Source: VFMC01 sp963791635 (GTDB lineage: Bacteria > Actinomycetota > Acidimicrobiia > Acidimicrobiales > Ilumatobacteraceae). From it: a stretch of 64,000 nt of DNA. Both the position numbers and the translations under genes were made by a program. This document shows positions 1 through 7,746 of this stretch, one piece after another. The stretch's first letter is position 1; each line of letters begins with the position of its first letter. The stretch spans positions 868,001 through 932,000 of the forward strand of contig CAWBTC010000005.1 of the NCBI GenBank assembly GCA_963791635.1, read 5' to 3'. Under the pieces are notes generated by a model. It was given only the letters and a program-made list of their open reading frames with translations. It had not been told where the DNA came from and did not search any database.

Positions 1-545
1 CCTCGATCGAGTTGAAGATCGCCGTCTCCTCGCCACAGATGTAGGCGCCGGCGCCGAGGAACACCTCGAGGTGGAACGAGAAGCCCGCGCCCATCACGTC
101 GTCGCCGAGCAGGCCGTGCGAGGTGGCCTGCTCGATGGCCGACACGAGCACGCTGGCGTGCACGTGGGTACTCGCCGCGCAGGTAGATCCAGCCCTGCTC
201 GCAACCGGTTGCGATAGGCGGCGATCGTCATCGACTCGATGAGAGCGAACGGGTCGCCCTCCATGATCACGCGGTCCTTGAACGTGCCCGGCTCGCTCTC
301 GTCGGCGTTGCAGACGAGGTAGTGCGGGCGTGCCGGCTGGCGGGCGACGGCGTCCCACTTCCGCCCGGCGGGGAAGGCTGCGCCGCCGCGGCCCATGATG
401 CCGGAGTCGAGCATCTCGCGGATCACGCCGGCGGGGCCGATCTCGACGGCACGGCGCAGCGCGGCGTACCCGCCATGGCTGCGGTACGAGTGGAGGCTGC
501 TGGGATCGACGAGGCCGACGCGGTGGAGCAGCACGAGTGAGTCGC
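1..545 (-). CDS. NuoF/FdsB-like NAD- and FMN-binding subunit of formate dehydrogenase (partial, frameshifted)
   Basis: Diaphorase part of an NAD-dependent formate dehydrogenase: takes electrons from the catalytic subunit via Fe-S clusters and FMN and reduces NAD+. Visible NuoF signatures are GRGGAAFPAGRKWD, VCNADESEPGTFKDR and EGDPFALIESMTIAAY, and near the window edge GAYICGEETAIFNSIE. Two one-base indels, at about 208 and 170, break the frame, but the protein reads through cleanly when they are ignored. The 3' part lies beyond the left edge. No stop separates it from the NuoE-like segment upstream (about 545-1116); the reading frame only shifts once near 545, so the two are probably one fused NuoE-NuoF polypeptide. 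Third cistron of the fdh operon. Confidence 0.8.
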
Positions 546-1116
546 GGTCGGTGACGCACCTGTGGGGTCGGCGACCTCGGCAGGATCCTCAGCCGGCGCA
601 GCGCCTCCACCGAGCAGCGAGCGCAGTTGCACCGGTGTTGCGGGCGCGAGCACGCGAGTGGCGCGGCTGTTCGCCGGCTTCGATGAGCAGCACGGCCGGC
701 GCCCGTTCGCACAGGCCGAGGCACGGCGACTCGTGCGCGCCGGCGGGCACGGTGGCTCCCGCGATCTGACAGGCGAGATCGATGCACACGTGCACTTGAC
801 GGGCGTCGCGTTCGGTGGTGCTGAACAGGCCGTAGAAGGTGGCGACGCCATAGATCTCGGCCGGGGCCACATCGAGGCGGGAGGCGATGTGGTTGATCGC
901 TCCCCTGCTGATCCAACCCACGCGATCGTTCACTGCGTGCAGCACCGGAAGCAGGCGATGTCGCTGGTCGCGGAGGTCGTGGCCGCCGCGGGCGATGTGG
1001 TGGTCGTCGGCAGAGCGGGTGGCACCGTGCCAGGACGAGTCGGCAGCGCCGAGCACTGCATCGATCGCCTCGATCTCAGCGTCGGTGGCTGTGTGCGAAC
1101 TGAGCTTGAGATCCAT
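546..1116 (-). CDS. NuoE/FdsG-like [2Fe-2S] subunit or domain of formate dehydrogenase
   Basis: Thioredoxin-like [2Fe-2S] module that relays electrons between the formate-oxidising subunit and the NuoF-type diaphorase. Seen: RGAINHIASRLDVAPAEIYGVATFYGLF, typical of NuoE, then the cluster cysteines in VHVCIDLACQ and CLGLCERAPA. The start ATG at 1116 is 8 nt after the stop of the catalytic subunit gene. A frameshift near 650 switches to a frame reading RVLAPATPVQLRSLLGGG and then an Ala/Pro/Asp linker leading into the NuoF part without a stop. This favours a single fused NuoE-NuoF protein; separate genes with a lost stop and start cannot be excluded while the sequence carries indels. Confidence 0.78.
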
Positions 1117-1124
1117 CTGTCGGG

Positions 1125-3141
1125 TCAGCTACCTGCGGCCGCGCCGGCCACCTGATCGGCCAGATCTTCGGCCAGATCTTCGGCCAGATCTTCGGCAGGG
1201 TCGAGGACGAGCTTGTCGATGCGGACGGCGGCGGCCTTGAACTCGGCGGTGCCGGACTTGGGGTCGGTGGCGTCGATCGTGAGCACGTTGGTGTCGACCT
1301 GTTCGGGGAAGTGGAACGTCATGAACACGAGGCCCGGACGCAGCACGCGGTCGATGCGCACAGGTGCGTTCACCGACCCGCGTGGTGAGCTGACCTGTAC
1401 CCATTCGCCGTCGGCAAGGCCGAGACGCAGTGCATCCTCGGGCGACACATCGATCGATTCGCCCCATCGGAGCGGGCTGTCGAAGCCACCTGACTGCACG
1501 CCGGTGTTGTACGAGTCGAGCCGGCGGCCGGTGGTGAGCCGAAGCGGGAACTCGTCGCTCGTGGCCTCAACCGGCGGATCGTCGATCACGGGGCTGAACG
1601 GAGCGAGGCGACCGCGATCGGCGGGGTCGTCTGCCCACAGGCGACCGTGGAGGAACGACGGCTCGAGCGAGTCCTCGTGCGGGCAGGGCCACTGGATGCC
1701 GCTGCAGTTCCTCGAGGCGGGCGTAGCTCATGCCGGCATGCATCGGCGACAGCGAGCGCACCTCGTTCCACACCCGTTCGGCCACCTCGAGCGGCTCGGT
1801 GCCATACCCCCATTCGTGCCCGAGCCGGCGGCAGATGTCGAGGATGATCTGGATGTCGTCGCGGGCGCCGGGCGGCGGGTCGAGCGCCTTGCGGCAGCGC
1901 TGCACCCGCCGTTCGGAGTTCGTGACCGTGCCCTCGCTCTCGCACCACGACGCCGAACCGGGCAGCACGACATCGGCGAGCTCGGCGGTCTTGGTGAGGA
2001 AGATGTCCTGCACCACGAGGTGGTCGAGGCCGGTCAGCAGGTGCACCGCGTGCGTCCTTGTCGGCCTCGCTCTGCGCGGGGTTCTCGCCGATCACGTACA
2101 CGGCGCGCAGGTCGCCTCGCTCCATCGCCTCGAACATCTGGGTGAGGTGCCATCCGTAGCGGTCCTGGATGGTGACACCCCACGCGGTGGCGAACTTCTC
2201 GCGCACCGTCGGGGTCGAGCGATGTCCTGGAACCCGGCGAGCCGATTGGGGATGGCACCCATGTCGCCGCCGCCTTGGACGTTGTTCTGTCCACGCAAGG
2301 GGTTGAGGCCCGCGCCATGCCGGCCGACGTGACCACACAGGAGTGCGAGGTTGATCAGCGACAGCACGTTGTCGACGCCGTTGTGGTGTTCGGTGATTCC
2401 CAGGGTCCAGCACAGCTGGCCCCTGTCGGCCTTGGCATAGGTGTGGGCGAGCTCGCGGATGGCCTCGGCAGGGACGCCGGTGACTGCCTCGCCTCGCTCG
2501 AGGGTCCATTCCTCGACGGTGGCCCGGTACTCGTCGAAACCAGTCGTGGCGCGTTCGATGAACTCGGTGTTGGCCAGGCCGGCGTGGATGATCTCGCGGG
2601 CGATCGTGTGCGACAGCGCAATGTCGGTGCCGACGTGGTTGCCCAGCCACAGATCGGCCCACTGGGCAGATGCCGACCGTCGGGGGTCGACGACGAACAG
2701 CTTGGCGCCGCGGTGCACGCCTTTCAGGACGTGGTGGAAGAAGATGGGGTGCGCTTCACGTGCGTTGGAGCCCCACAGGACGATGACATCGGTGTCTTCG
2801 ATCTCCGCATAGCTCGAGGTTCCGCCTCCGGCTCCGAACACTGTGGCCAGACCGACCACGGACGGAGCGTGTCAAGTGCGGTTGCAGGAGTCGATGTTGT
2901 TGGTGCCGATCGCGACGCGAGCGAACTTCTGTGCGACGAAGTTCATCTCGTTCGTGGACTTCGAGCACGAGAACACGCCGACGGCGTTGCGGCCGAACTG
3001 ATCGCGGGTGGCGGCAAATCCGGCAGCGGCACGGTCGAGCGCCTCGTCCCAGCTCGCGGGGCGCAGCACGCCGCTGTCGCGGACGAGGGGCTGGGTGATG
3101 CGAGCCATCGGCTGATGCTGATGCTGACGGTTCTTCCTCAT
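1125..3141 (-). CDS. formate dehydrogenase catalytic subunit, probable selenoprotein (in-frame UGA)
   Basis: Molybdenum/tungsten bis-MGD enzyme oxidising formate to CO2. Reading from ATG 3141 (GAAGGG ribosome site upstream), the frame runs ...GTNNIDSCNRT, meets TGA at 2872-2874, and continues in the same frame as HAPSVVGLATVFGAGG. In FdhF-type enzymes this exact place is the catalytic Sec or Cys followed by His. A SECIS-like hairpin follows directly. Further motifs: VLWGSNAREAHPIFFHH, QNNVQGGGDMGA, WCESEGTVTNSERRVQ, and the C-terminal beta-barrel domain. About 670 residues after removing probable single-base insertions near 2218 (two), 2052 and 1706. Oddity: the N-terminal [4Fe-4S] module (CxxCxxxC) usual in this family is absent; the protein begins 20 residues before the PASWDEALD motif. 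The C-terminus carries a three-fold 12-bp repeat (AEDL). Confidence 0.9.
1160..1195 (-). repeat. 12-bp tandem repeat at the 3' end of the formate dehydrogenase gene
   Basis: The unit ggccagatcttc occurs three times head to tail and encodes repeated AEDL in a flexible C-terminal tail. It keeps the reading frame and is probably a variable-length tail. Confidence 0.85.
2843..2874 (-). promoter_or_regulatory. UGA selenocysteine codon and bacterial SECIS-like hairpin
   Basis: The UGA codon occupies 2874-2872. The mRNA that follows can fold into GUGGUC-(GGUCU)-GGCCAC: a 6-bp stem including one U-G wobble and the apical loop GGUCU. The loop starts at nucleotide 19 after UGA. As I recall the Escherichia coli fdhF SECIS, its loop AGGUCU has GGUCU at the same distance; GG and U of this loop contact SelB. 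The stem, loop and spacing are read directly from the sequence; SelB binding is inferred. Confidence 0.85.
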
Positions 3142-3167
3142 GACTCACCCTTCCGTCGTGCCGGTGC

Positions 3168-3202
3168 GTTCCGCATCGTGGACCCGTTCCTCAGAGCGGA
3201 AC
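3168..3202 (-). promoter_or_regulatory. tandem IclR-type operators in the formate dehydrogenase promoter
   Basis: Two 17-bp palindromes with 18 bp between centres: GTTCCGCATCGTGGACC (3168-3184) and GTTCCTCAGAGCGGAAC (3186-3202), plus-strand reading. On the minus strand a -10-like TACTGT lies just upstream, so the operators cover the transcription start region. The same paired arrangement occurs before fhs, the second iclR gene and the corrinoid gene. Confidence 0.8.
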
Positions 3203-3222
3203 ACGTTGGACAGTATCAAATC

Positions 3223-3816
3223 CTACTGATTCGCGGATCGGATGATCTGGGACACGCGGTCGAGCCAGATCCCGCACGCGCGGGTGAGCCGCTTGCGTTC
3301 TCCGGTCGCGATGAGGTCCATGATCAGGCCGCTGAACCCCGCTTTGATGAGGCCGGCCTCCAACTCCACCCTGTCGGCGGGCATCCCCTCGGCGAGCAGC
3401 CGCTGCTCCAGGTCGTGTCGCCACACACCGATCTGGTCGGCCCGGACGTCGCCGGCGAGCCCGGTGACGGACGTATCGAGCGCAGCCGCCTCGTAGTTGA
3501 GCCGCACCAGCGCGAGGTTCGCCGGACGTGCGTTCACCCACCACCACCAACGGCGATACAGGTCCACCTGGGACATCCGCGGTTGCCGCTTCAGCCACAT
3601 CTGCTGGACCGTGATCTGTTGCTCGATCGCCCGAGCGAGTGCTGCAGTGATCAGCTCCTCCTTGGAGCCGAAGTGATGCACGAGCCGGTTGATGCTCACG
3701 TCGAGCGACGCTGCCATCGGCCTGAGGGTCGCCTGGGCCAGCCCGTGCTCGGAGAGGTAGACCACGATGCGATCGAGCAGCTCCTGACGGCGCTCGAGAT
3801 CGGGGGTTCTAGCCAT
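3223..3816 (-). CDS. TetR-family transcriptional regulator
   Basis: N-terminal helix-turn-helix at about residues 25-60: GLAQATLRPMAASLDVSINRLVHHFGSKEELITAAL, typical TetR. The remainder is the variable ligand-binding domain (RRWWWWVNARPANLALVRLNYEAA). About 197 residues from ATG 3816, which overlaps the 3' end of hutI by 8 nt, so it is probably the last gene of the hut operon. A longer start at 3837 (MAVVCRSMART) is possible but runs further into hutI. The ligand is unknown; position suggests control of hut or of the downstream formate dehydrogenase genes. Confidence 0.85.
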   Translation of the reverse strand: MARTPDLERRQELLDRIVVYLSEHGLAQATLRPMAASLDVSINRLVHHFGSKEELITAALARAIEQQITVQQMWLKRQPRMSQVDLYRRWWWWVNARPANLALVRLNYEAAALDTSVTGLAGDVRADQIGVWRHDLEQRLLAEGMPADRVELEAGLIKAGFSGLIMDLIATGERKRLTRACGIWLDRVSQIIRSANQ

Positions 3817-5035
3817 CGACCGGCACACTACTGCCAAGGTGATCGGTCCCCCCGATGACGACGCCCGCCTTCACGGTGCGATGCACGAGGGGCACGCCAG
3901 GTCGGTACACGAGGTGTGCGTACGACGGCGCGTCGAGCAACACGAGGTCGGCGCGGGCTCCCGGTGCGAGGCGGCCGAGATCGGGGCGGCGCAGGGCGGC
4001 AGCTCCCCCGGTGGTGGCCGCGAGGATCGCCTCTTCGATCGTCATCCGCATGTCTCGGACCGCGAGTGCGATGCAGAACGACATCGAGGTCGTGTAGCTG
4101 CTGCCGGGGTTGCAGTTCGTCGCGATGGCGACGGTGACGCCTGCGTCGAGCACGCGGCGAGCATCTGGGTACGGCTGACGGGTGGAGAAGTCGGCAGCCG
4201 GCAGGAAGGTGGCGACGGTGTCGCTGTTGGCCAGAGCTTCGATGTCGTCCTCGGAGAGGTACGTGCAATGGTCGACCGATGCACACCCGAGCGAGACGCC
4301 GAGCTGCACGCCGGGTCCGTGACCGAGCTGGTTCGCGTGCAGTCGACCGCCCAGCCCTCGAGCCATGCCGGCGGTGAGCACCGCCCGGCACTGGTCGGCA
4401 TCGAAGGCACCGACCTCGCAGAAGGCGTCGATCCAACGAGCGTGCGGTGCCGCCGCGTCGAGCATGTCGGTGCACACGTGGTGCACGTAGTCGTCGGTTC
4501 GACCGTCGAACTCCGCAGGCACGACGTGCGCGCCGAGGAACGTGGTGTGCTCGGTGAACCCCTCGGCCACGTGCAGGCACCGCGCCTCGTCGATCCCTGT
4601 GAGTCCGTAGCCCGACTTGATCTCGACCGTTGTGATGCCTGCCCGTGCGGCTTCCGATCGCCGCAGCGAGGTGAGCCGGCGCAACTCGTCGTCACTCGCG
4701 CTGCGTGTGGCGGCGACCGTGGTGCGGATGCCGCCGGCTTCGTACGGAGCGCCTGCCATCCGAGCAGCGAACTCCTCGCTGCGGTCGCCGGCGAACACGA
4801 GGTGTGTGTGGCTGTCGACGAAGCCGGGGATCACACAGCGGCCTTCGGCATCGATGCGATCGTCGGCCGCCGCGCCGGCAGGCTCGATGGCGATCACCGC
4901 ACCGTCGACGATCACGACTCCCACGTTGCGTCGCATGCCGAGCGGGCCCTCGCCGACGTGCGCGTCGTTGGTGACGAGCATCCCGATGTTGTCGATCACG
5001 AGCGTGCGGCCCCCGGTCATGAGACCGCCGCCCAC
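3809..5035 (-). CDS. hutI: imidazolonepropionase
   Basis: Hydrolyses 4-imidazolone-5-propionate to N-formimino-L-glutamate, third step of histidine degradation, in the cytosol. Amidohydrolase fold: metal-binding GFVDSHTHLVFAGDRSEEFAARMAG, substrate-site KSGYGL, HANQLGHG, DHCTYLSEDDI and ATNCNPGSS. 408 residues, normal for HutI. Start ATG 5035 overlaps the end of hutF by 19 nt; an internal ATG at 5020 (MTGGRTLVIDN) would give a 4-nt overlap and is an equally good start. Confidence 0.95.
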   Translation of the reverse strand: MGGGLMTGGRTLVIDNIGMLVTNDAHVGEGPLGMRRNVGVVIVDGAVIAIEPAGAAADDRIDAEGRCVIPGFVDSHTHLVFAGDRSEEFAARMAGAPYEAGGIRTTVAATRSASDDELRRLTSLRRSEAARAGITTVEIKSGYGLTGIDEARCLHVAEGFTEHTTFLGAHVVPAEFDGRTDDYVHHVCTDMLDAAAPHARWIDAFCEVGAFDADQCRAVLTAGMARGLGGRLHANQLGHGPGVQLGVSLGCASVDHCTYLSEDDIEALANSDTVATFLPAADFSTRQPYPDARRVLDAGVTVAIATNCNPGSSYTTSMSFCIALAVRDMRMTIEEAILAATTGGAAALRRPDLGRLAPGARADLVLLDAPSYAHLVYRPGVPLVHRTVKAGVVIGGTDHLGSSVPVDG

Positions 5036-6366
5036 GCCGTGGTGATCGAGTCGTGCAGTTCGCTCGCGACGTCGATCGACACATGCCTGCCGTCGCGCAC
5101 CACCACACGGCCTCCGACCACGACGTGGTGGATGTCAGCAGCCGTGGCGGCGTAGACGGCTGTGGCGAGCGCGTGCTCGGCCCCTCCCCCGGCGGTACGG
5201 ACGCTGTCGAGCCGCACGGTGACCAGATCGGCGAGGTGGCCGACACTGATCCGGCCCGCGTCGGGCCAACCGAGGCTGTGGTGACCTGCAGCAGAAGCCG
5301 CCTCGAGCAGGGACGGAACAGAGTGGTTGCCGCGCACGAGCGAGGTGAGACGTTCGTCGAGCTCGGTAGCTCGTGCCTCTTCGAACAGGTCGATCACCGC
5401 GTGTGAGTCGGTGCCCAACGTGATCGCGACCCCGGCGTCGCGGAAGGCGGCAGTGTCACCGGTTCCATCGGCCAGGTCGCGCTCGGTGGTGGGGCACATG
5501 CACACGCTCGATCCATGCATCTGCAACAACCTCACGTCGTGCTCGGTGAGATGCGTGGCATGCACCGCGGTGAATGCCGCATCGAGCCCGTGACGCTCGG
5601 CCAACAGTTCCATCGGTGTGAGCGCGAACGCCTCGATGCACTGGTGGTTCTCTGCAGGTTGCTCGCTCACGTGGGCGTGGAGGGGGACTTCGTGCTCGAT
5701 CGCCCAGCGGGCGACGCGCTCGATCGATTCGGGGTCGACGGCGCGCACCGAGTGCACCGCCGCACCGATGTGGGCCGTCGGCGACCTTTGCGCACGGAGC
5801 GCATCCACACGCTCGATCCAACGTTCGACACGGACATCGCTGAACCGTCGTTGCACCGGGTTGGGTGCCTGACCGACGCCGCCCTGGAGATAGCAGGTGT
5901 CGAGCAGCGTGATCCTGATGCCGGCCTCCCCCGCAGCATCGACGAGTGCCTCACCGATGACGTTGGCGTCGCGGTACGGCGTGCCATCGGGCTGGTGGTG
6001 GAGGTAGTGGAACTCACCGACACAGCTGATGCCAGCGAGCGCCATCTCGGCGAACGTGGCCCGGGCGAGGCGATGGTACGAATCGGGGTCGAGTGTGCGG
6101 GCGAGGCCGTACATCTGGTCGCGCCAGGTCCAGAACGAGCCGACGCCGTCATGGGTACGACCTCGCAGCGCTCGGTGGAACGCATGGCTGTGGGCGTTGG
6201 CGAGACCCGGAATGGTGAGACCGCGCAGCGGCACGACCCCAGCTTGGACCGGGGCGCCCGGCGTGACGTCGAGGATGCGGTCGCCGTCCACCTCGACGAG
6301 CACGTCGGCGACGGCGTGGTCGCCGCCCAGCCACGCCAGCTCGCAGTGGTAGGCCGAGGTCGCCAT
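5017..6366 (-). CDS. hutF: formimidoylglutamate deiminase
   Basis: Deaminates N-formimino-L-glutamate to N-formyl-L-glutamate and ammonia, the HutF branch of histidine degradation. Amidohydrolase with GLANAHSHAFHRALRG (metal HxH), HAHVSEQPAENHQC, ATHLTEHDV and LGTDSHAVID (metal Asp). 449 residues from ATG 6366, a few bases after the deformylase-like gene. Use of HutF means a second enzyme must remove formate from N-formylglutamate; the usual HutG is not in the operon, and a peptide-deformylase-like gene sits directly upstream instead. Confidence 0.93.
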   Translation of the reverse strand: MATSAYHCELAWLGGDHAVADVLVEVDGDRILDVTPGAPVQAGVVPLRGLTIPGLANAHSHAFHRALRGRTHDGVGSFWTWRDQMYGLARTLDPDSYHRLARATFAEMALAGISCVGEFHYLHHQPDGTPYRDANVIGEALVDAAGEAGIRITLLDTCYLQGGVGQAPNPVQRRFSDVRVERWIERVDALRAQRSPTAHIGAAVHSVRAVDPESIERVARWAIEHEVPLHAHVSEQPAENHQCIEAFALTPMELLAERHGLDAAFTAVHATHLTEHDVRLLQMHGSSVCMCPTTERDLADGTGDTAAFRDAGVAITLGTDSHAVIDLFEEARATELDERLTSLVRGNHSVPSLLEAASAAGHHSLGWPDAGRISVGHLADLVTVRLDSVRTAGGGAEHALATAVYAATAADIHHVVVGGRVVVRDGRHVSIDVASELHDSITTAWAAVS

Positions 6367-6371
6367 GTCGG

Positions 6372-6947
6372 TCAGTTCCCGACGCGGCGGACGAAGGCCG
6401 TGATCCGCTCCACGAACGCGTCGCGGTGAAAGCGTTCGAACTGCTCCCATGTGGTGAACGTCGTCGGATCGGTGACCCGGTCGAGGAACAGCCTGCCGTC
6501 GAGGTGGTCGCACTCGTGCTGGAACGTGCCGGCGGTGAGCCCTCGCTTGACCTCGTCGTGGGCCGTGCCGTCGCGGTCGAGGTAGCGCACGCGAACGTTC
6601 ACGTGACGCATCACGTTGCCGCGCAGATCCGGCACCGACAGGCAGCCCTCGTTGATCTCCACCAGCTCGTCGTCGAGGAACTCGATCTCCGGGTTGACGA
6701 CGACGGTCAGCGGGATCTGGGGTTTGTAGGGGTAGCGAGGGTTGTGGTTCACCTCGATGGTGGCGATTCGCAGTGGGACGCCGACCTGGTTGGCGGCGAT
6801 GCCTGCGCCATTGGCGGCGTGCATCGTGTCGATCAGGTCGTCGATGAGCTGCTGCACCTCGGGCGTGGCGAGCTCGTCGACGGTGACCTCGCGAGCGCGC
6901 TCGCGCAGCACCGGATGGCCGACGGTGAGGATCTCGCGAACGGCCAC
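6372..6947 (-). CDS. peptide deformylase family metallohydrolase inside the hut operon
   Basis: All three deformylase motifs are intact: GAGIAANQVG (motif 1), EGCLSVP (motif 2, metal Cys) and QHECDHLDG (motif 3, HExxH-type). 191 residues, normal for type I/III deformylases. Known family reaction: hydrolysis of the N-formyl group from formyl-methionyl peptides. Here it lies between the PhyH-type gene and hutF with gaps of 1 and 5 nt, and no fmt or other translation gene is near. Inference: it may act on N-formyl-L-glutamate made by HutF, replacing HutG and yielding glutamate plus formate. A housekeeping Def in an unusual place is the alternative. Confidence 0.85.
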   Translation of the reverse strand: MAVREILTVGHPVLRERAREVTVDELATPEVQQLIDDLIDTMHAANGAGIAANQVGVPLRIATIEVNHNPRYPYKPQIPLTVVVNPEIEFLDDELVEINEGCLSVPDLRGNVMRHVNVRVRYLDRDGTAHDEVKRGLTAGTFQHECDHLDGRLFLDRVTDPTTFTTWEQFERFHRDAFVERITAFVRRVGN

Positions 6948-6948
6948 G

Positions 6949-7746
6949 TCAGGCGTTCCAGAGCACGGGGAACAGAGGGTGATCGAGCGGTGCCCCGTCG
7001 GCGAGCTCGTCGGAGAGACCGGGAAACGGTGGCGACGTCACCCATCGGCGCGGTGCATGCACCATGTCGTCGCCGAGGAAGCGCACGCTCAGCACCCGGC
7101 GGCGTTCGGGACCGCTCACGCCGCCGGCAGCATGGAGCGTGAGCATGTTGAAGAAGACCGCGTCGCCGGGGTCGAGCTGCCATCCGATGATGCGCAACTC
7201 CGGGTTGCCGTCGATCTCGGGAAGTTCGGCGAGCGAGCCGTCGGGGAACCACTTGGCCTGACCGTCGAGGAAGGTGCGCGGCATGTACCACGGCCCGAGA
7301 TGCGAGCCGGCCACGAATTCGAGCGTGCTCTCGCGGGTCACCGGATCGACCGGGCACCACATGCTGATGTTCAGACGGCCGTCGACGTTGTAGTACGGCA
7401 GGTCCTGGTGCCACGGCGTGCGTTGCTTGGTGCCGGGCTCCTTCACGAGCACGTGGTCGTGGTAGAGCCGCACTTGACGCGCGCCCATCAGCTCACCGGC
7501 GATTCGGCCGGCGCCGCTCTCACGGATGAACCGCTCCATCGCGGGGATGCGTTGCCAGTTGCAGAAGTCCTCGATGAACGCGCCGTCGTCGTCGGCGCTG
7601 GCCCGCTTCGCAGTTCCCGACAACGATGCGAGGTTCGCGTCGATCGCAGCCTCAGCCAGCGCGACCTGCTCCGGCGTGAACGCGCCACGGACACACACTG
7701 CCCCGTCGCGCCAGTAGTCACCATCGACGGTGTAGCTCACGCTCAC
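6949..7746 (-). CDS. phytanoyl-CoA dioxygenase (PhyH) family Fe(II)/2-oxoglutarate oxygenase
   Basis: PhyH-type fold: iron ligands HQD in RTPWHQDLPYYNV, later His in LTLHAAGGVSGPERRRVLSVRF with the Arg that binds 2-oxoglutarate. 265 residues from GTG 7746, which overlaps the stop of hutU (GTGA), so it is translationally coupled to the hut genes. Substrate not recognisable. Such enzymes hydroxylate or oxidatively demethylate small molecules; given the company of histidine and methylamine genes, a methylated histidine derivative is a reasonable guess but unproven. Confidence 0.82.
   Translation of the reverse strand: MSVSYTVDGDYWRDGAVCVRGAFTPEQVALAEAAIDANLASLSGTAKRASADDDGAFIEDFCNWQRIPAMERFIRESGAGRIAGELMGARQVRLYHDHVLVKEPGTKQRTPWHQDLPYYNVDGRLNISMWCPVDPVTRESTLEFVAGSHLGPWYMPRTFLDGQAKWFPDGSLAELPEIDGNPELRIIGWQLDPGDAVFFNMLTLHAAGGVSGPERRRVLSVRFLGDDMVHAPRRWVTSPPFPGLSDELADGAPLDHPLFPVLWNA

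Noticed and set aside
2215..2220. Programmed frameshift in the formate dehydrogenase gene
   Set aside because: No slippery heptamer; the break resembles the many extra C bases before GAC elsewhere in the window.
2275..3858. 527-residue open frame on the plus strand
   Set aside because: It lies antisense to formate dehydrogenase and tetR, has no recognisable domain, and reflects GC-rich codon bias.
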